Source: UBA2199 sp964628035 (GTDB lineage Bacteria > Acidobacteriota > Aminicenantia > UBA2199). Taken from it: DNA of 64,000 nt. Positions 49,007 through 57,645 of this stretch are shown here, one piece after another. Position 1 is the first letter of the stretch; every line of letters starts with the position of its first letter. The DNA is taken from NCBI GenBank assembly GCA_964628035.1, contig CAZVPI010000011.1, forward strand, positions 27,196 to 91,195, written 5' to 3'. A program made the position numbers and the translations under genes. Below the pieces are notes generated by a model. That model ran no database searches. It saw only the letters and a program-made list of their open reading frames with translations, and had not been told where the DNA came from.

Positions 49007-50737
49007 CTAATATTTCCGTTCCTGCGGCTGGTACTGCGGGTAGATGACCACCGCCTTGCTGAAGTCCATCACGATCTTGCCGCCGCGCCGCCAGGCCAGC
49101 GTGTGCCGCAGCCACTCGGCGTCGTTGCGCTTGGGATAATCGCTGCGGAAGTGGGCGCCGCGCGACTCCTTGCGCGCCAGCGCGCCCTCGACGATGACCT
49201 CGGAGAAGCTGAGCAGGTTCTCCAGCTCCAGGGCCTCGATCAGGTCCAGGTTGAAGGCCTGGCCCTTGTCGTCGACGCCGACCTGCGTGTAGCGCTCCTG
49301 CAGCTCCTTGACGATGGCCAGCATTTTCAGCATGTCGTCCTGGTTGCGGAACACGCCCATGGTCTTGGTCATGTTCTCCTGCAGCGTCTCGCGCAGGACG
49401 GCATGACGCTCCTTGCCGCCCGCCCCGAGACGGTCGATCTTGGCCCGGGCGGCCTCCAGCGGCTTGGCCGGCAGGTCGGCGAAAAGGTTGCCGCGGCAGA
49501 ACTCGGCCATGTGCACGCCGGCGATGCGGCCGAAGGTGGCCGCGTCCTGCAGCGAGTTGGTGCCCAGGCGGTTGGCGCCGTGCAGCGAGAGGCAGGAGGC
49601 CTCGCCGGCGGTGTACAGCCCCCTCACCACCTGGCCGGCGGCGTCCTTGATGACCTCGGTCTTCAGGTTGGCCGGGATGCCGCCCATCGAGTAGTGGGCC
49701 GTGGGCTGGATGGGGACCGGCGCCTCGATGGCGTCGACCTTCAGGTAGTTCAGCGCCAGGTCGTGGATCTGCGGCAGCCGCTCCAGGATCTTTTCGCGGC
49801 CCAGGTGGCGCAGGTCGAGGTAGACATAGTCCTGGCCGTGGATGCCGCGCCCCTCGTTGATCTCGGTCTGCTCGGCGCGCGAGACCACGTCGCGCGGGGC
49901 CAGTTCCATCTTGGCCTCGGCGTAGCGCTTCATGAAGCGCTCGCCGTCGTTGTTCACGATATAGGCTCCCTCCCCGCGGGCCGCTTCCGACAGCAGGATG
50001 CCGTGCTTGTAGAGGCCGGTGGGGTGGAACTGGACGAACTCCATGTCCTCCAGCGGCAGGCCCGCCTCCAGCACCAGGGCCACCCCGTCGCCGGTGTTGG
50101 CGTGGGCGTTGGAGGTCACTTTCCAGGCGCGGCCGTAGCCGCCGGTGGCCAGGAGCACGGCCTTGGCATGAAAGACGTGCAGCCCGCCCGAGCGGATGTC
50201 CCAGGCCACCAGACCGCGGCAGACGTCGTCCTTGACGAGCAGCGACATCACCTGGAACTCGTTGAAGAACAGGACGTTGTGCTGCAGGCACTGCTCGTAC
50301 AGCGTATGCAACAGCACGTGGCCGGTGATGTCCTGGGCGAAGCAGGCCCGCGGCGCCGAATGGCCGCCGAAGGGGCGCTGGTTGATGCGGCCGTCGGCCG
50401 TGCGCGAGAAGGGCACGCCCATGTGCTCGAACTCGTAGACGGTCTTCAGCGCCTCGTTGACGAAGCGCTCCACGACATCCTGGTCGGCCAGGTAATCGCT
50501 GCCCTTGATGGTGTCGAACATGTGGGCTTCCAGCGAATCCTCGCTGACATTGGCCAGGGCGGCGGCGATGCCTCCCTGGGCGCCGCCCGAGTGCGAGCGC
50601 GTCGGGTAGACCTTGGTGACGACGGCGGCGCTCAGGCCGCTCCGGGCCACCTCCAGGGCGGCGCGCAGGCCGGCCAGCCCGGCGCCGACGATCACGGCGT
50701 CGATCTTGTGATAGTTCCTTGCTTCTTCGATCTTCAT
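49007..50737 (-). CDS. sdhA: Succinate dehydrogenase/fumarate reductase flavoprotein subunit
   Basis: A 576-residue flavoprotein. FAD-binding VIVGAGLAGLRAALEVARSG starts at residue 14, the FAD-linking histidine lies in TRSHSGGAQGGIAAAL near residue 47, and the substrate arginine/histidine region HYSMGGIPANLKTEV is near residue 350. The C-terminal RNDAEWLRHTLAW is typical of the family. Direction (succinate oxidation or fumarate reduction) cannot be told from sequence. Confidence 0.93.
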   Translation of the reverse strand: MKIEEARNYHKIDAVIVGAGLAGLRAALEVARSGLSAAVVTKVYPTRSHSGGAQGGIAAALANVSEDSLEAHMFDTIKGSDYLADQDVVERFVNEALKTVYEFEHMGVPFSRTADGRINQRPFGGHSAPRACFAQDITGHVLLHTLYEQCLQHNVLFFNEFQVMSLLVKDDVCRGLVAWDIRSGGLHVFHAKAVLLATGGYGRAWKVTSNAHANTGDGVALVLEAGLPLEDMEFVQFHPTGLYKHGILLSEAARGEGAYIVNNDGERFMKRYAEAKMELAPRDVVSRAEQTEINEGRGIHGQDYVYLDLRHLGREKILERLPQIHDLALNYLKVDAIEAPVPIQPTAHYSMGGIPANLKTEVIKDAAGQVVRGLYTAGEASCLSLHGANRLGTNSLQDAATFGRIAGVHMAEFCRGNLFADLPAKPLEAARAKIDRLGAGGKERHAVLRETLQENMTKTMGVFRNQDDMLKMLAIVKELQERYTQVGVDDKGQAFNLDLIEALELENLLSFSEVIVEGALARKESRGAHFRSDYPKRNDAEWLRHTLAWRRGGKIVMDFSKAVVIYPQYQPQERKY

Positions 50738-50749
50738 GGTGTCGCTCCT

Positions 50750-51124
50750 TCAGGAAACCTTCAGGGTGTAGAGCTTGAAGATGGTCAGGGTGCCGACGAA
50801 CAGCAACGCCAGGCCGACGGCGAGCAACAGGCCGTGCCAGGCCAGGCGCCAGAAGCGGTTCGCCGTATAGTCCTCCAGAACCGACCACAGGCCGTTCAGC
50901 CCGTGGAACAGGGCGGTGACCAGGAAGGCGAACTGCAGCAGCGGGAACCACCAGCTCCGGGCACGTTCGAGAACCTGGCCGTACTCGACCGAGCGCGTGC
51001 TCGTCAGGAAATGATAGGTGATGAAGTGGAAGAGGAGCAGCACGAACAGGATGACGGCCGAGACGCGTTGCAGCAGCCAGCCCAGCGCCCCGGAGCGCGA
51101 GGTTTCCTTGAAGTTCTTGTTCAT
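50750..51124 (-). CDS. sdhD: Succinate dehydrogenase membrane anchor subunit
   Basis: A 124-residue protein with three transmembrane helices. SGALGWLLQRVSAVILFVLL (near residue 8) and FHFITYHF are typical of SdhD, and histidine in FHGLNGLWSVLEDY near residue 82 is a probable haem ligand. The ATG at 51124 follows GGAGGG. Fold and order match sdhCDAB operons. Confidence 0.88.
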   Translation of the reverse strand: MNKNFKETSRSGALGWLLQRVSAVILFVLLLFHFITYHFLTSTRSVEYGQVLERARSWWFPLLQFAFLVTALFHGLNGLWSVLEDYTANRFWRLAWHGLLLAVGLALLFVGTLTIFKLYTLKVS

Positions 51125-51134
51125 CGTGCCCTCC

Positions 51135-51509
51135 CTAGAACGCGTGGCGCAGGAGCACATACGAGCCCAGCGCCCACAGGACGAAGGCCGCGGCGATCAG
51201 CGCGACGAAGAGCTTCTTGTGCGCCAGCGAGCCCTTGAAGAAATCGATGATGAGGATGCGCACGCCGTTGAAGGCGTGGAACAGGATCACGCCCCACAGC
51301 CCCACCTCCAGCAGCTTGAACAGCGGGCTGCTCAGGAAAGCCATGACCTCGTTGAACGTCCGTTCGCCGTAGGTCAGGCTGTGGATCACCCAGATGTGCA
51401 GGCTCAGGTAAAAGATGAGCGCCAGCCCCGAGAGGCGGTGCAGGATCCAGGCCCAGGAGCCGAGGAAGTTGTAGTACGTGAAATCGTAAAGGCGCGTTCT
51501 GTTGTACAC
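51135..51509 (-). CDS. sdhC: Succinate dehydrogenase cytochrome b subunit
   Basis: A 124-residue membrane subunit with three helices. WAWILHRLSGLALIFYLSLH (near residue 19) holds the quinone-site HRxSG motif and a haem-ligand histidine, and LFHAFNGVRILIIDF near residue 76 is also characteristic. The start is a GTG after AAGGAGG. It heads the four-gene operon. Confidence 0.9.
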   Translation of the reverse strand: MYNRTRLYDFTYYNFLGSWAWILHRLSGLALIFYLSLHIWVIHSLTYGERTFNEVMAFLSSPLFKLLEVGLWGVILFHAFNGVRILIIDFFKGSLAHKKLFVALIAAAFVLWALGSYVLLRHAF

Positions 51510-51544
51510 GCTCTCCTCCTTGCGGTGAAGTCTCGCGAAAGCGC

Positions 51545-51573
51545 ATTGTAATCCATCGAAAACGCGACTGCAA
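51545..51573 (-). promoter_or_regulatory. Promoter of the sdhCDAB operon
   Basis: Minus strand TTGCAG (51573-51568), 17-base spacer, TACAAT (51550-51545). It lies back to back with the GGDEF promoter, whose -35 starts eight bases away, so the two could interfere or share regulation. Confidence 0.6.
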
Positions 51574-51580
51574 CCGCGGT

Positions 51581-51609
51581 TTGACTTTTGCCGGCAAAAA
51601 AAATATTCT
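51581..51609 (+). promoter_or_regulatory. Promoter of the GGDEF gene, leaderless
   Basis: TTGACT (51581-51586), 17-base spacer, TATTCT (51604-51609), then seven bases to the ATG at 51617. The apparent TTG start at 51581 is really the -35. Confidence 0.6.
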
Positions 51610-51616
51610 TGGGGAA

Positions 51617-52894
51617 ATGAAGCGCGAGGCGCCCGAAACCCCGCATCCCGACGCCCTGGCGCTGCGCCACCGGATCGGCAAGAACCGCTGGCTGGTGCGC
51701 GCGCGCTGGGCCTATCCGTTCTTCATCATCGCCTTTTTCCTGGCCTACCGCTTCCTGGCCCACCGCTCGCCCATCGCCGCGCGCGACGCGCTGCTGGTCT
51801 TCCTGCTGCCGCTGGCGGCCAACCTGCTGTTCCGCGCGTCCATCCGCAGGCTGGAAGGGGCCGGCGAGGCGGCGGCGGACCCGGAGCGCTGGGGGGCGCT
51901 GGCGGCGCGCCAGCTCGATGTCGACCTGGGGGTCTTCGCCCTGACCGTCTTCTTTTCCGGCGGCCTGCAGAGCCCGGTCATCGCCCTGATGATGCTCATC
52001 ATCGTGATTTCCACCTTCCTGGCCGACGCCCGCCGCGCGCTGCGCCATACCGTGGCCGCCATGGCCCTGCTGCTGGCCATCGCCCTGCTCCAGGAGGGAA
52101 GCGGCTTCTTCAGCGGTCCCATGGTCACCGACCTGCTCGCCCATTATTTCCTCTTCGTCGCCGCCTACGTCGTGTCCGGCTACCTGGCCGAGAACCTGCG
52201 CCGCAACGAGGAGCTGCTGCAGGAACTGCTGCTGCAGTCGCGGACCCTCGCCGTCACCGACGGCCTGACCGGCCTCTTCAACCAGACCCATTTCTTCCGC
52301 CTGCTGGACCGCGAAACCGGCCGTTCGCAGGCCGAGGGCCTGAGCTATGCCCTGATCCTCTTCGACGTCGACCACTTCAAGAGCTTCAACGACCGCCACG
52401 GCCACCTGCGCGGCTCGGAGACGCTGCGCGCCGTGGCCGACGTCATGCGCCGCAAGTTCCGCGCCGGCGACCTGCTGGCCAAGTACGGCGGGGACGAGTT
52501 CGTGATCATCCTGCCCAAGGCCGACAAGGTCGGCGCCTACCTGGCCGCCGAAAGGCTGCGCGAGGCGGTCGAGAAGGGCCCCTTCCCGGGAGCCGGGACG
52601 CAGCCGCTCGGCAAGCTCACGATCTCCATCGGCCTGGCCGCATTCCCCGAACACGGCTCCGCACCCGACGAGATCCTCAACCGCGCCGACAAGGCGCTCT
52701 ATTTCGCCAAGGAGTCGGGCCGCAACCGCACCGTCATCTACAGCGCGGAAATCAAAATGGAAACCCGAGCCCTGGTTAATCTACCTCACGCCGAGCGACC
52801 GCTCCGCACAGCACAACGCAACATGCAGCATCCTGCTTGGCGCAGCATGCTGCGNNNNNNNNNNAGCGCGGAAATCGAGAAGGAGGCCGAATGA
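51617..52894 (+). CDS. Membrane-anchored diguanylate cyclase (GGDEF), C-terminus interrupted by an assembly gap
   Basis: The protein has about five transmembrane helices (about 25-190) and a GGDEF domain (about 215-370). The catalytic KYGGDEFVII is intact, and RAGD five residues before it is a typical inhibitory I-site, so it should synthesise c-di-GMP. Near 52742 the frame repeats: AGCGCGGAAATC occurs before (52742-52753) and after (52865-52876) the N run. The last residues are SAEIEKEAE and the stop overlaps malQ as ATGA. The 101 bases between look like an assembly artefact; without them the protein is about 384 residues long. Confidence 0.85.
   Translation: MKREAPETPHPDALALRHRIGKNRWLVRARWAYPFFIIAFFLAYRFLAHRSPIAARDALLVFLLPLAANLLFRASIRRLEGAGEAAADPERWGALAARQLDVDLGVFALTVFFSGGLQSPVIALMMLIIVISTFLADARRALRHTVAAMALLLAIALLQEGSGFFSGPMVTDLLAHYFLFVAAYVVSGYLAENLRRNEELLQELLLQSRTLAVTDGLTGLFNQTHFFRLLDRETGRSQAEGLSYALILFDVDHFKSFNDRHGHLRGSETLRAVADVMRRKFRAGDLLAKYGGDEFVIILPKADKVGAYLAAERLREAVEKGPFPGAGTQPLGKLTISIGLAAFPEHGSAPDEILNRADKALYFAKESGRNRTVIYSAEIKMETRALVNLPHAERPLRTAQRNMQHPAWRSMLXXXXSAEIEKEAE
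52855..52864. other. Assembly gap of ten N
   Basis: A run of ten undefined bases inside the GGDEF gene end. The left contig stops in a perfect palindrome CGCAGCATGCTGCG (52841-52854), and a 12-base sequence is repeated either side. Size is nominal. Confidence 0.95.
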
Positions 52895-54462
52895 GCCCCA
52901 GCCGCCGCCGGAAACCGGGAGCGGACGGCCAGCGCGCCAGCGGCCTGCTGCTGCATCTCACGTCCCTGCCCGGAAACGCCGCCTGCGGCACCCTGGGCCG
53001 CGAGGCCGAAGCCTTCGCCTCCTTCCTGGCTGCCAGCGGGCAATCCTACTGGCAGGTCCTGCCGCTGGGGCCGGTGTGCCCGCACTGGAACTTCTCCCCG
53101 TACTCGTCGCCCTCGACCTTCGCCGGCAACGAGATGCTGGTCGACGCCGAGGCGCTCGGCGACGCAGGCTGGCTCGACGCCGACGAGCTGCGGGCGGCGG
53201 GCAAGGGTCCGGCGGGGGATTTCTGCGACCTGAACGCCGCCGCCAGCGCCAGCGCCGCCTGCCTGGAGGCTGCCTGCCGGCGCTTTTTCGCCTCGGCCGA
53301 CGAAGCCGCGGGAGAGGCTTTCGCGCGCTTCTGCGCCGAGCAGAAAACCTGGCTGGAGGACTATGCCCTGTTCCGCGCCCTGGCCGACCGCTTCGCCACC
53401 TTCCAGTGGACTTCCTGGCCGGAGGATATCGCCCGCCGCGAACCGGCCGCCGTCAACCGCTGGCGGCACGAATTGCGCGCCGCCGTCCAACGGCGGCGCT
53501 TCGAGCAATTCGTCTTCTTCGGGCAGTGGCGGAAGCTGAAGCGCTCCGCCAACCGCTTGGGGGTGCGCCTGATCGGCGACATCCCCTTTTACGTCAACTT
53601 CGAGAGCGCCGACGCCTGGTCGCGGCCCGACATCTTCCAGGTCGACGAAAGGACGGGGCGCCCTGCCTACGTGGCCGGCGTGCCCCCAGACTATTTCAGC
53701 GCCAGCGGCCAGCGCTGGGGCAATCCGCTGTACCGCTGGCAGCAGGGCGGCGCGCTTCATGAGCCCACGCTGGGGTGGTGGAGCGAGCGCATCCGCCACC
53801 TGCTGCAGATGGTCGACGTGCTGCGCATCGATCATTTCCGCGGCTTCGATTCGTATTGGGCCATCCCGGAGGAGGAGCCTACCGCGATCCGCGGCCGCTG
53901 GCAGCCTGGGCCGGGAATGGCCTTTTTCGACCGCCTGCGCCGGACGCTGGGCGACCTGCCGCTGGTGGCCGAGGACCTGGGCGAGATCACCCCGGGGGTC
54001 GAGGAACTGCGCGAGCGGCTGGGCTTTCCGGGAATGAAGATCCTGCAGTTCGCCTTCGACGGCTCCGGCGGCAATCCCTACCTGCCCCACAATTTTCCCC
54101 ACACCAACTGCCTGGTCTACACCGGCACCCACGACAACAACACCAGCAACGGCTGGTTTTACGGAGCCGAGACCGACGAGGCGCGCAAGCGCTTTGTCCT
54201 GGAATACATGGGCCTGGGCCACCGCGACGAGTTCCACTGGCATTTCATCCGCCTGGCCATGCAATCAGTGGCCCGCCTGGCCCTTTTCCCCGTTCAGGAC
54301 ATTCTGGGCTATGACGGGCGCTTCCGCATGAACACCCCGGGAAAGGCGGAGGGGAACTGGGCCTGGCGCCTGACCCCCGGAGCGCTCACGCCCGAAATCG
54401 GCCAAAGGCTGCGGCGGCTGACAGAGATTAGCAACCGCCTGCCGAGGGCGGGACTGTCCTGA
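52891..54462 (+). CDS. malQ: 4-alpha-glucanotransferase (amylomaltase)
   Basis: A 523-residue GH77 enzyme that transfers alpha-1,4-glucan segments. GLLLHLTSLPG near residue 20 begins the barrel. Catalytic motifs are VLRIDHFRGFDSYW near residue 310 (nucleophile Asp), LVAEDLGEITPGVEELR near residue 360 (acid/base Glu) and YTGTHDNNT near residue 410 (third Asp). The ATG overlaps the GGDEF stop, which is the reason to prefer it; the frame upstream crosses the gap. Confidence 0.93.
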   Translation: MSPSRRRKPGADGQRASGLLLHLTSLPGNAACGTLGREAEAFASFLAASGQSYWQVLPLGPVCPHWNFSPYSSPSTFAGNEMLVDAEALGDAGWLDADELRAAGKGPAGDFCDLNAAASASAACLEAACRRFFASADEAAGEAFARFCAEQKTWLEDYALFRALADRFATFQWTSWPEDIARREPAAVNRWRHELRAAVQRRRFEQFVFFGQWRKLKRSANRLGVRLIGDIPFYVNFESADAWSRPDIFQVDERTGRPAYVAGVPPDYFSASGQRWGNPLYRWQQGGALHEPTLGWWSERIRHLLQMVDVLRIDHFRGFDSYWAIPEEEPTAIRGRWQPGPGMAFFDRLRRTLGDLPLVAEDLGEITPGVEELRERLGFPGMKILQFAFDGSGGNPYLPHNFPHTNCLVYTGTHDNNTSNGWFYGAETDEARKRFVLEYMGLGHRDEFHWHFIRLAMQSVARLALFPVQDILGYDGRFRMNTPGKAEGNWAWRLTPGALTPEIGQRLRRLTEISNRLPRAGLS

Positions 54463-54558
54463 TTTGTCCATTTTGACCGGATGCTGTCACGAAAACAGGA
54501 CATGCGGCCGCCCGGATCTTGGCATGGGAATTGCTTTCGATTTCATGAGGAGGTCAAC

Positions 54559-56658
54559 ATGAAAAAGACGTTGATCGCATCCGCGTGCCTGTTGTTGCTG
54601 TGGGGCACCCTTTGGTCCGATACGGAAGAAGCCGCCAGTGAAGCCAAATACTACGATAACGCCAAGGTCGTGCGCATCAAGAGCGTGGTCGGCGAGGGAT
54701 TCGTCCGCCGCTCCTACGACGATGGCCTGGAAGAGGCCACCCCCAACCTGCCCCTGTTCGAGAACGACGTGCTGGGCACCACCGACGGCCGCCTGGCGGT
54801 TTACCTCGGCCGACTGAACTACCTGCGCCTCGACGCCGACACGGAGGTCGTGCTGGAAAAGGTCCCGGAACTGCGCCGGACCGACCTGGCCCTGCGCCTG
54901 GAGTCGGGCAGCCTCTATCTGGACGTCGAGAACCTCGACCACGAGAAGGGCATCGAGATCCAGACCGCCGACTGCGGCATCTTCCTGCTGGACAAGGGCG
55001 TGTACCGGGTCAATGCCGATCCGGGCCGCCGGACGGAGGTCATCGTCTTGGAAGGCATCGCCGAGGTGGCCGGATCCGACAGCAGCCGCAACGTCCGCGA
55101 GAACCAGAAGATCGTCATGGAGCGCGGGGAAGTGGCCGAACGGCCCTTCTATTTCTATGCCTCGGAGAAGGATGATTTCGACCGCTGGAACGAGGCGCAG
55201 AACCGCGAGCTTGGGTACGCCCGCTACGGCGCCTCGCGCTACCTGCAGAGCGGCTACGAGGACTATGAGTACGAAATGTCCCGCTCCGGCCGCTGGGTCT
55301 ACATGTCCGACTACCGTTCCTACGTATGGTATCCCACCTTCGCCGGGGCGGACTGGAGGCCGTACGTCAACGGCCGCTGGGTCTGGCACCCCTACTACGG
55401 CTATGTCTGGACATCCTACGACGCCTGCGGCTGGTTCACCCATCACTACGGCCGCTGGCACTGGCACTCCGTCAACGGCTGGTACTGGATCCCCGCCTAC
55501 CGCTGGTCCCCGGCCTGGGTTTCCTGGTTCTGGGACGATGCTTATTACGGCTGGTCGCCCCTGAGCTGGTGGAACCGGCCGGTGATCATCATCAACAATT
55601 ATTGGGACCGCCATTACGACTACCGACGCGGCATCCCCCGCCACTCGCGCTCGACCATCATCATCCGCAAAAGCGAGCTCTCGGCGGCCAACATCCACCG
55701 CGTGGCCCTCAGCAGGAACTCGCTGGGCCAGGGCGGCGGCGTCATCGCCTACCACGGCTCGGCGCCCGGCGTTCACCCCGAGCCGGGCCGGGTGACGGTG
55801 ATCAACGCCCGCGGCAGGCAGGTGACGTACAAGCAGGGCGCCCTGGTCAGCGCCGAGAAGTACCGCGCCCAGGGCTCCGACATCCGCAGCGCCGTGTACA
55901 AATACGAAGCCCCTTCGGCCCTCGAGACCGTCCGCGCCAGCGGGCGGGACGGCGTCCAGTACCGCAGCCGCGACGCCGCCGAAGCCACATCCGCGCCCCG
56001 CGTCCGCTACGGCGGCGGCGACCGCGCCCACGGCCAGAGCGAGGAATCGGGCTCCGCCTCGTCCGGCGGCGCCTATCGCCGCAAGTCCGATGACTCGGGC
56101 AGCGGATCGAGCAGCGGCGCCTATCGCAGCCGTTCGGGCAGCTCTTCTTCCTCGTCCTCTTCCTCGTCTTCCTCTTCCGGCTCCACGGCCAGGAAAAAGA
56201 AGAAGGGCGAGCCTTCCTACTTTTCCTATTCCAGCGGCGGCTCGGGGTACCACTCCGGGACCGCCGCGGCCGCCCCCCGCTACAGAAGCCGCACCGCCAC
56301 CGCCGCCTCTTCCGTCTCCTCCTCCCGTTATGAAACGGTCCGGCGCATCCTCGGCACGATCGCTTCTTCGGGCGGGTACTCCTCCGCCACCCGCAGCCGC
56401 CGCGAAGGCTCCGGTTATTCCACGGCGCGGCCGGACGGCGCGTACGCGTCCCGGAGCGCCGTCCGCTCGCGCAGCTATGGCTCGAGCGGAGGCTACACCG
56501 CTCCCTCGGGCGGCTCCTATTCCAGTTCCGGTTCCTCCTCCGGCGGTTCCTATTCCGGTTCCCGCTCGAGTTCCGGCGGTTCTTCGGGGCGCGCATACAG
56601 CTCTAGTTCTTCCTCCTCCAGCGCCTCGAGCGGCGGCGGCAGGGCGCGGAAGAAGTAG
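54559..56658 (+). CDS. Exported FecR-domain protein with DUF6600-like Trp/Tyr region and Ser/Gly/Arg-rich tail
   Basis: A 699-residue protein with a signal peptide (about 1-20). A FecR-type domain (about 35-190: FENDVLGTTDGRLAVYLGRLN, LESGSLYLDVE) comes first. Then a Trp/Tyr-rich DUF6600-like region (about 250-375) repeats RWVWHPYYGYVW-style motifs. From about 460 the chain is low-complexity Ser/Gly/Arg/Tyr, including a run of 13 serines, and ends in a basic RARKK. It is probably envelope-associated. The ATG at 54559 follows AGGAGG; the frame upstream is leader. No link to its neighbour malQ is apparent. Confidence 0.8.
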   Translation: MKKTLIASACLLLLWGTLWSDTEEAASEAKYYDNAKVVRIKSVVGEGFVRRSYDDGLEEATPNLPLFENDVLGTTDGRLAVYLGRLNYLRLDADTEVVLEKVPELRRTDLALRLESGSLYLDVENLDHEKGIEIQTADCGIFLLDKGVYRVNADPGRRTEVIVLEGIAEVAGSDSSRNVRENQKIVMERGEVAERPFYFYASEKDDFDRWNEAQNRELGYARYGASRYLQSGYEDYEYEMSRSGRWVYMSDYRSYVWYPTFAGADWRPYVNGRWVWHPYYGYVWTSYDACGWFTHHYGRWHWHSVNGWYWIPAYRWSPAWVSWFWDDAYYGWSPLSWWNRPVIIINNYWDRHYDYRRGIPRHSRSTIIIRKSELSAANIHRVALSRNSLGQGGGVIAYHGSAPGVHPEPGRVTVINARGRQVTYKQGALVSAEKYRAQGSDIRSAVYKYEAPSALETVRASGRDGVQYRSRDAAEATSAPRVRYGGGDRAHGQSEESGSASSGGAYRRKSDDSGSGSSSGAYRSRSGSSSSSSSSSSSSSGSTARKKKKGEPSYFSYSSGGSGYHSGTAAAAPRYRSRTATAASSVSSSRYETVRRILGTIASSGGYSSATRSRREGSGYSTARPDGAYASRSAVRSRSYGSSGGYTAPSGGSYSSSGSSSGGSYSGSRSSSGGSSGRAYSSSSSSSSASSGGGRARKK

Positions 56659-56997
56659 AAACACCAAACTTGGAGTGGCAGGGATAGTGGTCGTGGTAGC
56701 CGCCGGCATAGGAAAGAGTTGTCGTGACCGTGATTCGTGATTCGACTAAGCCAAAGGCGAACTCTCTCGGATGTTCGGCAAACAGGGATCAGGTTTTTCC
56801 CTCAACTTTTGCCTTTGCCCTTTTTCCTTTTGCCTTTTAAATCGCTGCTTGGGTCATTGGTTCATTGGCCTTCGGAATCTTTGTCCTGCCAGCGTCTTCA
56901 CCTTTCGCCGTATGCCGCTTGCTGTACGCCGAGTTCTCCGCTACTCTTTTTCCATGATATTTGCTATAATGCTGGCGGCCGCGAACGGAGATGAGCC
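56659..56997 (+). repeat. Gene-free spacer with GTG-type repeats, pyrimidine heptamers and a GCCG heptamer copy
   Basis: GTGGTCGTGGTAGCC and GTGACCGTGATTCGTGATTC occur at 56688-56746. CCTTTTG/CCTTTGC/CCTTTTT/CCTTTTG heptamers lie at about 56803-56840. A GCCG-type element ending TACGCCGAGTTCTCC lies at 56902-56938. The transaldolase promoter follows. Confidence 0.6.
56962..56970 (+). promoter_or_regulatory. Extended -10 promoter of the transaldolase gene
   Basis: TGC directly before a consensus TATAAT (56965-56970) gives an extended -10; the -35 position is poor. A CGGAG ribosome site precedes the ATG at 56998. Confidence 0.5.
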
Positions 56998-57642
56998 ATG
57001 AAGATATTCCTGGACACCGCCAGCATTGATGAGATCAAAAAAGGCCTGGCCTTCGGGGTCATCGACGGCGTCACCACCAATCCCAGCCTGATCGCCAGGG
57101 AAAACAAGGAATTCCTGCCGCTGGTGCGCGAGATCGCCGCCCTGGTTCCCGGCCCGGTCTCGGTCGAGGTGACGGCCAGCACTCCCGGCGAGATGATCGC
57201 CCAGGCCGAGGCCTACGCCGCCCTGGCCGCCAACGTGGTCATCAAGGTGCCGATCAACCTGGAGGGGCTGCAGGTGATCAAGGCGCTTGCCGGGCGCGGC
57301 ATCAAGACCAACGTCACCCTCATCTTCTCCCCCTCGCAGGCACTGCTGGCCGCCAAGGCCGGCGCCACCTACGTCTCGCCCTTCGTCGGCCGCATCGACG
57401 ACGTCTCGGGCGACGGCATGGCCCTGGTCGAGGACATCGCCCTCATCTACGGCAACTACGACATCGCCACCGAGATCATCGTCGCCTCGGTGCGCCATCC
57501 CCTGCATTTCGTCGAGGCGGCGCGCATCGGCGCCCACGTGGCCACCATCCCCTTCGCCACGCTGGCGCAGCTGCTGAACCACCCGCTGACGGCCAACGGC
57601 ATGGCCCGCTTTCTCCAGGACTGGGAGAAGGTTAAGCGCTGA
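56998..57642 (+). CDS. Transaldolase, small (TalC/FSA) type
   Basis: A 214-residue class I aldolase barrel of the MipB/TalC subfamily. FLDTASIDEIKKG at residue 4, TTNPSLIA near residue 25, and the Schiff-base lysine in NVVIKVPINLEGLQ near residue 84 are clear. It acts in the pentose phosphate pathway, or as fructose-6-phosphate aldolase; the two activities cannot be told apart here. It starts a unit with tamB and the Omp85 gene. Confidence 0.9.
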   Translation: MKIFLDTASIDEIKKGLAFGVIDGVTTNPSLIARENKEFLPLVREIAALVPGPVSVEVTASTPGEMIAQAEAYAALAANVVIKVPINLEGLQVIKALAGRGIKTNVTLIFSPSQALLAAKAGATYVSPFVGRIDDVSGDGMALVEDIALIYGNYDIATEIIVASVRHPLHFVEAARIGAHVATIPFATLAQLLNHPLTANGMARFLQDWEKVKR

Positions 57643-57645
57643 CGG

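Noticed and set aside
51581..51616. TTG start at 51581 for the GGDEF gene
   Set aside because: That TTG is the first part of the TTGACT -35 hexamer; the ATG at 51617 sits at the predicted transcription start.
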